From Sinonovacula constricta (taxonomy: Eukaryota; Mollusca; Bivalvia; Cardiida; Solecurtidae): a stretch of DNA of 64,000 bases. The stretch spans positions 57,603,147 through 57,667,146 of the forward strand of contig CM017558.1 of NCBI GenBank assembly GCA_007844125.1. Reading direction: 5' to 3'. The notes under the pieces were generated by a model. The model worked only from the letters and a program-made list of their open reading frames with translations, ran no database searches and had not been told where the DNA came from. The position numbers were made by a program, and so were the translations under genes. Shown here piece by piece: positions 41,628 through 53,400 of the stretch (the stretch's first letter is position 1; each line of letters begins with the position of its first letter).

Positions 41628-41768
41628 TGAATAGGTAAATAAGAAAATGTCCTATAAGAATTACCATATTTATTTAAATCTTAACCGCCTCTAGACAAAG
41701 ACAAACATGGTTAATGTAAAAGTGACAAAACCAAAATAAAACCTTGGAACGGCCAGTCGGCAAGCAAT
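41628..41768 (-). repeat. Family A fragment, copy A8
   Basis: Reverse orientation: aataggtaaataagaaaatg, tcctataagaattaccat, cctctagacaaagacaaacatgg and a shortened join to aaaccttggaacggccagtcggca. It ends in the core at almost the same place as A7, so core-proximal truncation recurs in this orientation. Confidence 0.85.
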
Positions 41769-43279
41769 TGTAAACGTATTATCATCCATTATTTATCATT
41801 TACTTACAAATCCCTTGCTGACTATGAATGTATACACTCATTATTCTTTAAACGTTTTATTTTTGCATTACTAGACTTACACACATACATATAAATGTGT
41901 TTATTTCACAACAATTCTAATTTACTTTATTTTTGCTAATTTAAAATACTGTTAATAAAGTAAAAGATTTAGATATATAATCGAAATTATTTAGATAACA
42001 CACAATTTCTTTTGACAGAAATGCTAACATTAAAAAGACACTAATGAATTACCAATTTAACATGTTAAAAAAGATATTGGTAGTTCTATAACGGGGCGTT
42101 GTCCAAAATTAAATTGAAATACGAAATAAAAACAATAACGACAACAACAGACTTCAAAGGCATTGATTCGACGATTGCTTTTCACCGACTGCTTTGTTTA
42201 AGCTAACAAATTTCGTGTTTATTCCTATGCTGCCTTATATACAATATTCACACTAACTGCTTTTATTCAGCCAATGTCTGCACACGTTTCTAGATCTAAA
42301 ACACGCGACAGATCTCACTTCAGAATTTAACAAAACATGGCATAAACACATTTCTGATGACATTAGATAATATCTATGCATATTGTTATACATTTATTGT
42401 TTTGCTGTAGATTTCAGTTAAATATGCAGTAACTAAGTGGTAAAAATAAGCAAAATGTATTATTAATGACAGTCTGAGAAACGCTTAAAGACAAGGAAAA
42501 TAGCCGTCTGTAGAGACCCGCAAAAGATAACACCATGCTGTGAGATCACAGCTGGACATTTGATTGGTTGATTATATACAGAGATGTCATAAGGAAAGAG
42601 TTAGTAAAACTAAAAGTCATACTTGACGCATATTGCCATTAGCCAGGAACACTATAATCCCCACTTTCCTGATACCACTGCAGTCTAAAGCTGTTTCCTG
42701 CCAGCTAGACCCACTCACCCCCACTACCTTCCCCCAACCCATTAACGTCCAACTGTGATCACAGTTTGAAGCCAGATAAGGCAACATTCAAATTTAAATG
42801 CCTTTAAGTAAACAAATATATAATAATATGCAATAAGATTTGCAAGTATTTTTATCAAAAATAAATATACAAATAAGAGAAATATTTTAAACTTTAAATT
42901 AAACTGTATTCGTGATGTATGTCACGCCTTAAAAGTAAGTTTAAAACGGTAAAGCAATATGAAACAAAGAAATAATGATAGAACAAATACGATAAAAAGA
43001 GAAGTTCAAAACAACTCATTTTCACCAAAATAAACACACTAACCATGAATATACATAAAAAGACAAATGATATATTTTCTTACGAATATCATCAAAAGGA
43101 AATGAACTTAATTATTTACGTAGTCCCGAAAACGTACGTTCTCCAATAAAACCAGCATTCTAAATGTATCGTGAGGAATGCAACCGCGTGCGTGTTGTAC
43201 GCTATCTAAGCTGACATCGGCCCCAAATAAGAAATCGGTTGGATTTCATCTATTATCTTTTATAATACCACGTTGTTTG
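41769..43279. other. No assignable gene
   Basis: AT-rich DNA. A C-rich patch at 42710-42740 has four C runs (3, 5, 5, 3) with loops of 5, 8 and 2. It is a borderline quadruplex motif on the minus strand. Confidence 0.5.
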
Positions 43280-43870
43280 TGTCGTTGCTTTTTGTTGGTG
43301 AGAATTATCTCTAAGTTTCGAAAGTGTCATTCGTGTGTGTGTGTTGTTGTTTTTTTAATTTTACATTCTAACGCTGATATATGATGTCACTGCATTTTAT
43401 CGTACGACGTCATTATATTGCTCTAATATGTCATCGCTTGGACTGCTTATTTCAAACTACTCTCTCAGTTCTCTCGTTTGTCGAGGTTTCTATCTCCTGA
43501 ACATATTCTACATATGTTGATAGTTGATAGTTGATAAAAGTAATAGTTAATTTGTTTGTGTATATCAGTTTTAACTCTCGATAAAGGTGCTTGTTGTTAG
43601 TTGTCTCACTTTGATGGGATAATTTCATTTACATTGTAAGAAAAACCTCCAAGTAGTGCTAGGTTGGAGCGCAATACAAACCAGATTTAGGCACCTAGTC
43701 GGTCCTTATGCCTACAGACCGTTTCAGGTTGGAAACTGTTGGTTTTTCTTAGTGTGTCATGTCTCGTCTCTGGGTTTTTTTTGTCACTTTTACATTTACT
43801 TATTATGCCTTTGTCTACAGGAAGTTGAGGTTTTTCTGTCTGTGGTAGTTCTTATAGTGTTATTTCATGT
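43280..43870 (+). repeat. Dispersed repeat family A, copy A4
   Basis: Collinear with A1 from the ttcgtgtgtgttnttt region through gacgtcat, cttgg-ctg-tt, ttctatctcctgaacatatt and aaggtgcttgttgttag. It continues through a diverged core (tagtcggtccttatgcctacagacc) and tgtctcgtctctgggtttttt to gcctttgtctacagg. The core hairpin is partly lost. The 84-codon frame at 43656-43910 is incidental. Confidence 0.8.
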
Positions 43871-44599
43871 TTTTCTATTGAATTATCAGAGCCATGACAG
43901 ATGGACATAAGTAATAAAATTTGTAAAGGTACCTTGGAAGTAAACACAATACATCCCATTTAGAGCAGACCGTAAGTTTTACTTCATAATCGCGTTCATT
44001 TTCATTGTTTGAACACGTGTATTTAAATAAAAGAAAATACATTTTACGGTAAATGTATGAAAAGCTAAGTAGTCAAGTGCTAGTTACTGTCGTTGTTGTT
44101 GCCAAGTGCTATACTTTCTTAAGAAAAAGAAAAATAAGGTAATGGTCTGTTTGAATCAAAACGTAAATTTATTTTTTGAAATAGCTCTCGAAAGAAAATG
44201 TTATTTTATTCATGTGTAAAGATGGCAAAAACACCGACCGACTGGGGGCCTCAAAAGCAGTAAAGAGATTGCTCAAGCCACACACTTTGGATGGGTTCTC
44301 ATCAAAGCCAAGTATCGATCAAAAGGAGCGATACGATATTCGTATCGATACAATATGATTGATATCCGATATATCGTAAGATATCTTTATATGCCGTTAG
44401 GTAGATAGGTTAATGCAGAGGTTCAAGATTATTGACACAATAATAAATGTAATAAAAAGGTTAAATAAATTATATTTCATTTTATTAAATTAAAACATTT
44501 GTATCTTTGTATGTGTGGACTGTGTATGTAGTGTAGGCAGTGCATGAAGAAATGATAAATATATTTATTAAACTACAGTCAAGAATAAAAATAGATAAG
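43871..44599. other. No assignable gene; small GATACGA palindrome
   Basis: AT-rich DNA. Near 44330-44352 a short palindrome, gatacga-tat-tcgtatc, is followed by further gata-type repeats (gatatccgatatatcg). It may be an end of an unknown element. Confidence 0.4.
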
Positions 44600-45170
44600 A
44601 CAAAATCCTATGAACATTGCAACATATTTAACAATTTGAAAAAACACAGGACCAAGGTATTCATATGCACGCCAAATGTAAATGTAAGAACAAATCTATT
44701 TAACAAAAAGAGCAAACCCGACAGTTACCGCCTTGGAACGTCAGTCGGCAATATGGACCGACTGGGGTGCTTAAACCGGGTTTCCAGAGCTCTATCCTCG
44801 CACTTCCTGGTGGGTTTCTCAAATACAAAGAAAAGAAAAACGATCCATTTGAATAAATGTCCAAGCGCTGACGTTATGTTTGACAAGTTATGGCGAAAGT
44901 AGTGACGTCATTGAAAAATAATGTCCACAAAGTGTTTAGAAGAGAGATAGGTATTATTTCGATTATAAAACCGACAAAAAACGTTAAAAGTAATTGAAAT
45001 TAACTTTTTGAATGAAGAAATTACCAGAGAATAGTAAATGGTTGTAGCATCCTGTACATGCGGAGATGGAATTGGGGAATCAAAGTTCAATGTTCATCAA
45101 AGGACATAAACGTAACAATCCTTATAGGATGAATTAAATGACACGTACATTACATGCACGGGGGCCGCAA
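44600..45170 (+). repeat. Dispersed repeat family B, copy B4
   Basis: Layout as B3: gaacattgcaacatattt, cacaggaccaaggtattcat, gagcaaacccgacagttaccgcc and a hairpin (CAGTCGG 44742-44748, CCGACTG 44758-44764). These are followed by tgcttaaaccggg, agagctctatcctcgcacttcctgg, a CRE at 44903-44910, ttatttcgattataaaa and aacaatccttataggatga. An open frame of 120 codons (44540-44902) runs through the first half. The C-terminal part of its peptide resembles the frame in B3. Confidence 0.85.
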
Positions 45171-45285
45171 CACTGTTTAACATGTTAAGTGAGAACAGAT
45201 CTGTGATGAGTCATTTAACAATAAGAGCAAACCCGAAAGTTACCGCCTTGGAACGGTCAGTCGGCAAAATGAACCGACTGGTCAT
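45171..45285 (+). repeat. Dispersed repeat family B, copy B5 (core fragment in tandem)
   Basis: After B4 the family restarts with gtgatgagtcatttaacaataagagc and gttaccgccttggaacgg. The hairpin is perfect (CAGTCGG 45258-45264, CCGACTG 45274-45280), and the copy stops right after its right stem. This is the second head-to-tail arrangement of family B in the window. Confidence 0.8.
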
Positions 45286-46375
45286 ATTAAGTAGATACCC
45301 AAGGGACAGCATATAATATTGATTGTTTGCCTATTAATGTAAGACTATATGTTTACAAATAAGTAGTATATGTACTTATTAGTGTATCTACTGCAAAATG
45401 TACTGCAAATATTTAAACCTACAACATAACTGCTATAGGAATATTAACTTATGTTTCAGGATATCAGAAGTATGACGCTAAATCAAAGAAAGCATTGCTC
45501 CATTTATAGTACGTTGATCATTCACAGCAAAGCATATTGTTTTAAATTATTTAATCAAATTTACACTGAATGTAGATCTAACAAAATCTTCATCAAATTG
45601 TAGTTTCACAAATCTCCGAAAAATATTCGGACAGCCATGTTCCGGATGGTGTGTGTTTTAATTATTCTTTAAACAGCAAACAGCAAGTAGAGTGTTATTA
45701 GAAGAGAGAAAGATTTTTAAATATCATTAAACACTGTTTGTTTCAACAAAAACCAAAAGTGCAATAATTTTATGTATATGTAGTCATATAAATTGTGGTG
45801 ACAATGTAAGCATAAATTAATTCGTTCATAAATTAATGCTACTCCTACCAGTTTCACTAACATGTATGCTGAATAGATATTGGTTGAGACACTTATTTTG
45901 ATCCGACTTCCAGATGGATGCTAACTAGGAATCTATCTTGATTGGGTGATAGGGACAGTTAAGCGTGATAATGAGTATAAGTTGGTGGGGAGCAGGGGAT
46001 TGACGGTCACACATTTAATGCTTTACCGCGTTTTCTTGGTTTCTTTACAAATTACTGCCAAACTTTGTTTTGCGGCGACGGCATGTTGAAGACGATATGC
46101 TCACGCCATTTAATTGATTTGATGAAAATTGAATCGCACAGAATGTTAATCCGCATTCGGTATATTTGGCTAATATAGTATTTGGGGAAACACAGACATT
46201 GAGAATGCTTATAATTTTCATTTTTGATAAATTGTAAACAAAATGGCAAGAACAGTTTTTGATTTTTAAGAATTGATTTCTATTATATGAATGGGAAATT
46301 GGTAAACAGGTACTTTCTTCCGATAGTTGCTCGACACTGAAACGACCGATACGTTTTAACCGAATATTGCATACC
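45286..46375. other. Flank of the retrotransposon, no assignable gene
   Basis: A 110-codon minus-strand frame (46377-46045) ends the region next to the LINE tail. It has a balanced composition but no domain that I know. Confidence 0.4.
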
Positions 46376-46394
46376 AATTCAATTCAATTCAATA
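46376..46394 (-). repeat. LINE 3' terminal short tandem repeat
   Basis: The plus strand reads caattcaattcaattcaat, so the element ends in repeated ATTGA units. Short 3' repeats of this kind are established signs of the end of several LINE clades. They mark the 3' boundary of the insertion. Confidence 0.8.
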
Positions 46395-46729
46395 GTTTAT
46401 TAAACATAGACAAGACGTCTATTGTCTTGAACAAACATATAAATGGCGTTTAAATTATTGACAATACGTACAGGCAAATACAAATACAATCGAGAAAAGC
46501 ATGCAACAATTAATGGGAAAAATTACAATTACACGTGTAGCAACATGCACATAGACACTTGTGTAATACATGTGACGTACATAGATCGGACTATTTAAAT
46601 TTAGTAAGTACTGCATGAGTATATAGCATTCACATAGTAGTAATGACTTACTGTTAAGACATATTTTAGCAAACAAAAAGAACATAAAACAACCACATAA
46701 AATTTTACACTTTTTATGAACAACATATA

Positions 46730-49700
46730 CTATTCGGCTGTCACTTGCTGTCTTTTTTTTAAAGCTAAATATACAAAACTTGCTAATTTTCTAATAGTTC
46801 TTGTCTGAGTATTTTTCATCAATAATTTAAACTTTGTAATTGTCGGCCATGTGTAATAGAAATGGGGTAATAATGCGTTTCGTAATTCTCTGTAAAAAGG
46901 ACATACTGATACAAAATGATATTCATCTTCAATGACATTTATATTGCAAAAGGTACATTTTCTTTGTCGCCTTTCAATATTTCTGTATCTACCGTCTTCA
47001 ATTGCTAAATTGTGAGAGGAGCACCTAAGTTTTGCTAGTGCACTACAATGTAGTGGGTTTTCAATTTTTAGGATATAAGTTTCAATTTTAAAAATGGTTT
47101 TGAAGCAACAATACGTATCTAATTTACTACTGTTATCTATTTTATAAAACCAGTCTTGGATATATTGGTCGTAAATTCGTTGTTTTAAAACTGTGAATAG
47201 ATCATTTCCGATCTCACTTTGTGAAAAGACATGTGAAAATCCTATATTGTCTAACAAAGTTTTTATATTTTGTGTCCATTTTAAAATAAAGTTTCCGTCT
47301 AAATTTTTCATAAAACACAACTTATACACTAACCTTTCGGGACTTTTTAAGATTTTTTGCCAATACTTTAATAGACGTATTTTACGTTCAACAAAGAGTG
47401 GAAAACGCCCCATCTCGCAATACACAGCGGGTGTTGCAGTTTTTTGCTTAACTAATAAAACTTGTTTAAGGAATTTTAAATGCACATGTTCAATATCAGG
47501 GGCTTTGTGAAAACCCCATATCTCACATCCATAACACAAAATAGGTACAACCATAGAATCAAATAACTTAATTTTGTCTTCTGCTTTTAAGGAAACATGG
47601 ACAAACAATGTATTTAATGAGTATAATGCTTTCATTGCACTGTCCGATAAACGTTTATGAGCAACCGAAAAGGAACAATTTGATTTTAATGTAACACCAA
47701 GATAACTGTATTCATCGACGTTTTTCAAAGATACATTATTGTACGTTATATTGCATATTTCCTTTCTATTTCCCTTTTTGAATACCATTATGGCAGTTTT
47801 TTCTACATTAACTTCAATACCCCACGATGTACAAAATTCATAAAGCTTATCAACAATAATCTGTAATCCATCGCTTGATTTGGAAAAAAGAACAGTGTCA
47901 TCAGCAAATAATAACATAAATATATTAATTTCATCCATTTTGATTATATCAGATGAATTACTTACATCTTCATTTATATATGCATACATATCATTAACAA
48001 ACAACAAAAATAAAAGCGGAGATAATGTCTCCCCTTGCTTAACACCAGAAAAACTATCCAAAAAAATCAGTACATATGCCGTTAGTACGAATACAGTTAC
48101 TTACTTTTTATACATAGACTGTACTATCTTTATTACTTTATGAGAGCAACCATATCTAAAAAGTTTCACAAACATTCCATTTCTATATACCAAATCAAAT
48201 GCCTTTTTGAAATCAACAAAACAACAGTATAGTTTATTTTTTCTGCATTAACAACTTTATCAATTAAACTATTCAAAACGAAAACACAATCGCAGGTGCT
48301 TCGACCTTTTCTAAAACCAAATTGGAAATCGTTTAATATTTCAGTACTTTCAGCCCAAACTGTTAACCTTCTGTTTATAATACTTGAAAATATCTTAGAA
48401 AATATACTCGTTAATGATATAGCTCTGTAATTATTTACATCGTTTAAATTACCCTTTTTAGGGACTGACACTATAATACTTCTTGTCCAGGTTTCTGGAT
48501 AAATACCAGTACTGAAAATAAAATTAAAAAGATTACATAAAATAGGAGACAATATGTCAACACAATCAATAAATATTTCAGCTACTAGTTTATCGTAACC
48601 ACTACTTTTGCCTCTTTTTAATCCGTTAATAGCTTGTTTAACTTCGCTTATATTGATTTCCATATCCAATGATTCAATTGATTTTGTGGTTTCACTCAAA
48701 AAGCAATTAAATTCATCCTCTATCGAATCATTTTTGAAAAAACTACTATTAGAAAATAAGTCTTTGAAATGATTAAAAAAATCATCATTTGAAATACAAT
48801 TATTAATAGTATGGTTTTCTTTGAACTTTTTAATTTCTTTCCAAAACAATTGCGGATTATTTCTTGCAACATCATTTAAATCCCTCTTCTGTTTGATATT
48901 AAAACATGCTTTGGCTTTACGTATAATTTGTTGATACTCTTTTCGTTTAATTTTCATTATAGACAAATCTATTTCTGCTCTAGAAGCTTTATATTTTCTA
49001 CAAGCAACACGAAATTCTTTTCTTGCCACTTCACACTCATTAGTAAACCATTTGTTTTTATATTTTCGTTTCGTTTTACTATTGCTGGTCCTTAAGAATT
49101 TAGTAAAGGTTCCAAACACACTACATGCTATATTATACAAAGTGTTAGAAAAAATATCAACGCCTGCATCAACAGGTAACGAGTTATTACAAATTTGATT
49201 TATTGTAGTAGACAGACTATGCATTTGATTGTTTACTTGTTCAATAAACAGATGCGATTTGGAGCTTTCATACCGTAATTTTTCATTGAAACATTGCTCA
49301 CCTCCAGACTGTTCTGTCTTACTTGACATCATGAAATTAACTTGTATAGGAGTATGCGATGAGAACACTTGCAGATCATGAATTATTAAATCATCTAATA
49401 AAGGAAATAGTTCACCAGAACATAACACATAATCAATTAGGCTATTGCCGGCGGTTGACATGTACGTGTAACTGCCTACACCACTGTCGTCCCCTACACG
49501 GCCATTGGCTATTCTAAGATCACTCGAAATACACAGGTTGATAAGCTTATTACCGGACGTGTTAACTGTTTTGTCAAGAGAGCAGTGGCAAGGTAAATCC
49601 GTGCTATAAAACGTGTCGTCATCAATTAAATTTAAATATCGTTCAGCTTGTTCTGAAGAATAAACATAGTCACATTTATCCCCAACCCTAGCGTTAAGGT

Positions 49701-50190
49701 CACCAATCACAGACACATATCCATTATAACGGTGCATGCGCACATCATTCTCTAACTGCTCAAAAAATCCGGTGTCATGTGATAAAAAGTAAGGACTATT
49801 GCTGGTGGAATGTAGCAAAAACAGACATAAATATCCCTATTTGATTCAAAGTACTGTTTCAAAAATTTTATCCATATTAGCCCACTTTTGTCAACTTTTT
49901 CAACAACAAAAAGCTTATCTAAATTACATTTATAGAATAAACATACACCTCCATGTCCTCGTTTAGTTTTACTATTTAGGCTTTCAACTCGAGGTACTGA
50001 AATTTTGTCGAATCCTTCAATTATAAAGTTCTTCATTCTTTTTTTTCCCAAGTTTCAATGCAAAACAAAAAATCAAAACCAGCTACAAAATTAAGAAAGT
50101 CACCATCGCGAATACACGAATTTAACCCTTCAACGTTCCACGAGAGCACGAGAGAACTGACAACACACACTTTTCTCGTGCTCCCTAACT
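46730..50190 (-). pseudogene. LINE ORF2: endonuclease, reverse transcriptase, CCHC finger (frameshifted)
   Basis: ORF2 supplies the nick (APE-type endonuclease) and the cDNA synthesis of retrotransposition. Order in the sequence: LSWNVEGLNS and IETW (about 50150-50045) open the endonuclease. GDLNAR (near 49704) and SSHTPI (near 49350) are further endonuclease landmarks. A linker with a basic patch follows. RT motifs are then GKSSGYDKL, the PKKGN...NNYRAISLTS block, FGFRKGRST, FVDFKKAFD, SGVKQGETLSPLLF and the catalytic FADD (47908-47897). A C-x2-C-x12-H-x4-C finger lies near 46960-46898. Catalytic residues are present, but the frame is broken at about 50042, 49800, 48240, 48107 and 48063, each by a one-base change. 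No ATG precedes the endonuclease motif after the ORF1 stop, so the start is unclear. The longest intact pieces are 48061-46730 (RT palm to the end) and 49818-48166. Confidence 0.92.
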
Positions 50191-51277
50191 ATCAGATGAC
50201 CCACTGGCCGGGTTATACAAAACGTTGTTTATGTACAATTTATCGCGTACAAGTGTAGCGCGTTTGCCTTGGCGTCTTGCATCCAGCATAACTGGTATTA
50301 GTTGCTTTCGCCTGTCTTTAACTTCAGGTGGAAATTGATCTGAAACATTATAGTCTGTTCCCTTTAGATTTAAGTTTCGTAAAGCTACTTTTACAGCATT
50401 CTTTGAGTCCGTGTTAAATTTGGCCACAATTGGACGGGTTTTACCACGACGCCCATATCCAACACGATGGGCACGTTCAATATACAATGTGTCCTTTGGA
50501 TTAACCATTAGTGCAAAAAGCAAACACCTTGTCGTGACAATCCTCATCAGAGGTCGAGTGAGCGGTGCCAGGGACGGATGTATCAGTCGGCTGGGGAAGG
50601 GTGTTAGATGACGAGTTAACTGGGGCAGGCTCGTGCTGTTCAGGGATTCCAAAGAACAGTAAATTGTCCCGCATGGACCTACATTTAAGATCGATAAGTT
50701 CATCGTTGATTCTGTTGTAAGATGATGTGATGGTCAAATTTTGGCTTTTAAGCGAGGAAACTGTAGATTGAAGAGAATTGATATCACTTGAGTGGGTGTC
50801 AGATGATTTTGAAAGGTTGTCATACTTTTCCGATACAAAAACAGTAGATAGTTCAATTTCAGTAATGCGTTTGTCCATACCGTCAAGCCTCTTATTTATA
50901 TCCAGTATGCTGGCCTGTATTGCACTAAGCTGTGATAGTTTAGAATCCATCTGATCAAGTCTTTGAATTATAGTATGCAAAGAGGATGCAAGATTTACAT
51001 CAGGTGATGGCAATGCAGTAGGCGAAGGAGGCAAGTTCATGACAGATGGAGTGGCCGGAGCAGGTGGTACAAGACCGGACATAAATGGTTGATAGATTGG
51101 GGGGGGGCACTGGTATAGAGAGTTCGTGTATCCAGGTGATCCAAGTTGTGTGTATGGAGTATGAGTACTCATATTAGCATGTGGGGTTGCCATTGTTGAA
51201 GTTTTAGATTGACGCTTCGCTTCAACGGTGGGTGGGGTAATCACTTCGCTCCCCCTCTTGCTGTGCTTCCTGGGCAT
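50185..51277 (-). pseudogene. LINE ORF1: coiled-coil RNA-binding protein (one frameshift)
   Basis: ORF1 proteins of this kind trimerise and coat the element RNA. The first ATG is at 51277 (MPRKHSKRG, a basic start); upstream in frame there are only non-ATG codons. A Pro/Ser/Thr-rich N-terminal region (about residues 10-95) is followed by a heptad-like coiled coil (about 95-190, with LDQMDSKLSQLSAI and LDGMDKRITEIE). An RRM-like start (RSMRDNLLFFGIPE) comes next. After a one-base shift near 50517 the C-terminal domain follows, with IERAHRVGYG, RPIVAKF, KDRRKQLIPVM and KLYINNVLY. The stop is at about 50185, just before ORF2. Motif order matches the Transposase_22 family of L1-like ORF1 proteins. 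Confidence is high for the class and moderate for the precise clade. Confidence 0.88.
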
Positions 51278-51530
51278 CACCAAAGAACCATCAAAAACAT
51301 ACCAAGTCTATGGCAACAGCGACCATCGACGACCACCAAACACCATTTTGAACACCAAAGCCCACATATAATTAGGATAAAGTAACTGAAATGTCACAAC
51401 AAAAACTAAATTTCAAAATTTCGAACACTGCTAAAAATCCGAGACCGCCATTTTCGACGCATGCACACACTCATCGTACCGGTAAGTTCATCGATACGAG
51501 AACCGGTACTCAGCACTAGTTTTCAGCAAC
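51278..51530 (-). promoter_or_regulatory. LINE 5' leader with YY1-like motif
   Basis: Upstream of ORF1 the minus strand contains AAAATGGCGG (plus strand ccgccatttt, 51445-51454), a close match to the YY1 core. In the human L1 5' UTR a YY1 site positions transcription start. Whether this leader is a promoter is inference. The 5' end of the element was not defined: similarity to another copy is needed. Confidence 0.4.
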
Positions 51531-53214
51531 AAAGGGTGTAAAAAACATCAAGTTAGAGCAAGACTTTCAAGTAACTGCATGGGGATAAAGCAATGAACGA
51601 AGACACAATGGACAAAGACTATCTTTTACAAACTATAAACAAAAATAAAATACACATGAGTAAGTACATTATGTACAAGTAAATCAATCCCTTTGCACAC
51701 AAACAGAAAGTTAACGAACAGTTTAAAACAGAACAGTTAAGGCGATGGCGTATTGTATAAGCTAAGTACTAACCTCAAATGCTAAATCACTTTTCTGATT
51801 CATTCGTTGTCCGGCTTGAATGCTGAAGATTCGTAATCTTAGTTGCATTGGAAACTGCTATATAAGAGATTATAAAGGTGTTGTTGTTTTCATATTCATA
51901 GATTCAAATAACTTATTGTACTTATAGTATTGTACTTATAATTCCATAGTTGTATTCAGGTAAGGAATCGTTTGATGCCGTGTGTGTTGTCTGAATATCT
52001 TCCTTTGAAATATTTGAGTTATTTGTAAACAAAAATAAGAATTTCGTAATTTAATCTACAAGCGCTGCTACGAGTGCATTCTTTGGCACCAGACCAATTT
52101 TCTATTCTTCCACTGAATCTCAGATGTTTTCCTTCTCTTACTTTCATGCATGTTCTGCTTTGAACGTTTTATTAGAACGTTTTAATACAAGTTAAATATT
52201 CAAGGCACGTTTTGTGGAATAAATAGAGCATGTCTGTATGTCTTTATTTTATATTAGACAACATGATTCACAATGCAATCAGAGAAAACTGCATGCATAT
52301 TGTCTAAATATCAATAAAGCTGTTCAAGGAATCGCAATGGGGTTTGATTTTAATTATTTTATTGCAAAGATTATAAGATGGAACAGAGGCTAAGTGAATA
52401 AATTGAAATTTCAACAATGACAATTAATTAAAGGGAAGCTACATAAACAAAACCATATATGCATTACAGCTTAACTCTGTCATGTTCTTTAATTACTTCT
52501 TAAATAACTTGAAGCATAAGAAGATGGGCACTATGCTGTATGTTTACACTTAACATCGAGTGTAATCTTTGGCTCGCTGCAGTGCCTTTTGATTAAATGT
52601 CAGTTCCTACAGCCATTCGCCATCTACATTGGAGAGACTGCTGTAGGCATATGTGGCATCACATGATAATAATGTTATGCAGATGGAGTTGGTACATTTA
52701 TAGGGCATACCAGTCCTTTATACAAGGGCTTATGCAATAAAACGGAAATAGATCCAATCAAATAAAATTATTCAATGCCAATTTATAACGTTTTAACCAA
52801 CGTCTACATATTTGTAGTTTTAACAATAAAAAGGCATTGTTGTAAATACCGTGTAAGAAAAGTGTTGTTTATGGAAATACAATTAACGACCAATCTGTCT
52901 TTATTTACCACGACAATTCAAATCATAACTTAGCTGTGTTTTTTAAATAGTTTATGTAGCGAGATTGTGAAATCTCGAGTCTGTTTCAAGCTTATTGTTT
53001 TAAACAGTCAAAAGCTCATATTAATAAATATATGTGACAAAATCTTATTGTTGTATCATTATATTGAAAATATTTGTCGCCATTGCCATAACTTTACTAG
53101 TGAATATATCTGTTTCACCCCGGCACTGAATCGTATTTACTTTGCTTTTGATTATTTAATGTGTCATTCAGATGTTTTACATCATGAATGCTATAAAGGA
53201 AAAAGTAGATAACG
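51531..53214. other. No assignable gene
   Basis: AT-rich DNA with short frames. The 81-codon plus-strand frame at 52967-53212 abuts a family E fragment and has no domain. Confidence 0.45.
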
Positions 53215-53400
53215 CCACCCTCGCCTTCAGTAGAAGGCTTTCTTGTGATAGACATCGACCAAATAAACAGACGGATCAAATAACTTCATAAGAAATATTG
53301 TGGCATTTATTCTGATTACAAAGAGATAGCGGGTAGGAGTACGTGCCTAAAGAATTATTAAATCCGAGCAAAAATATCATTTCTAAATAATCTGCCTATA
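53215..53400 (+). repeat. Dispersed repeat family E, copy 3 (right part)
   Basis: Matches 58220-58440 and 27780-27960: gtgatagacatcgaccaa, aacagacggatcaaataact, a gtggcatttatt block, aaagagatagcggg and aatatcatttctaaata. The left part of the family is not recognisable upstream. Confidence 0.65.

Larger units (their letters stand above)
46376..51530 (-). mobile_element. Nearly full-length non-LTR retrotransposon (LINE)
   Basis: An autonomous LINE on the minus strand that moves by target-primed reverse transcription. In its own 5' to 3' order it has: a 5' leader (about 51530-51278); ORF1 with coiled coil and RNA-binding region; ORF2 with APE-type endonuclease, reverse transcriptase and a C-terminal CCHC finger; a 3' UTR of about 350 bp; and a terminal ATTGA-type repeat. 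There are no LTRs. Both ORFs carry frameshifts. The 5' border is uncertain, and I could not find a convincing target-site duplication. ORF1 is of the L1-like RRM/CTD kind. The exact clade of ORF2 needs a phylogeny, so I leave it open. Confidence 0.93.

Noticed and set aside
46052..46377. 110-codon minus-strand frame next to the LINE tail as a gene or LINE extension
   Set aside because: It lies beyond the terminal ATTGA repeat, shows no known domain and overlaps another frame of similar quality. A chance frame is as likely.
47193..48143. Plus-strand frames within the LINE
   Set aside because: They are shadows of the reverse transcriptase frame on the other strand.
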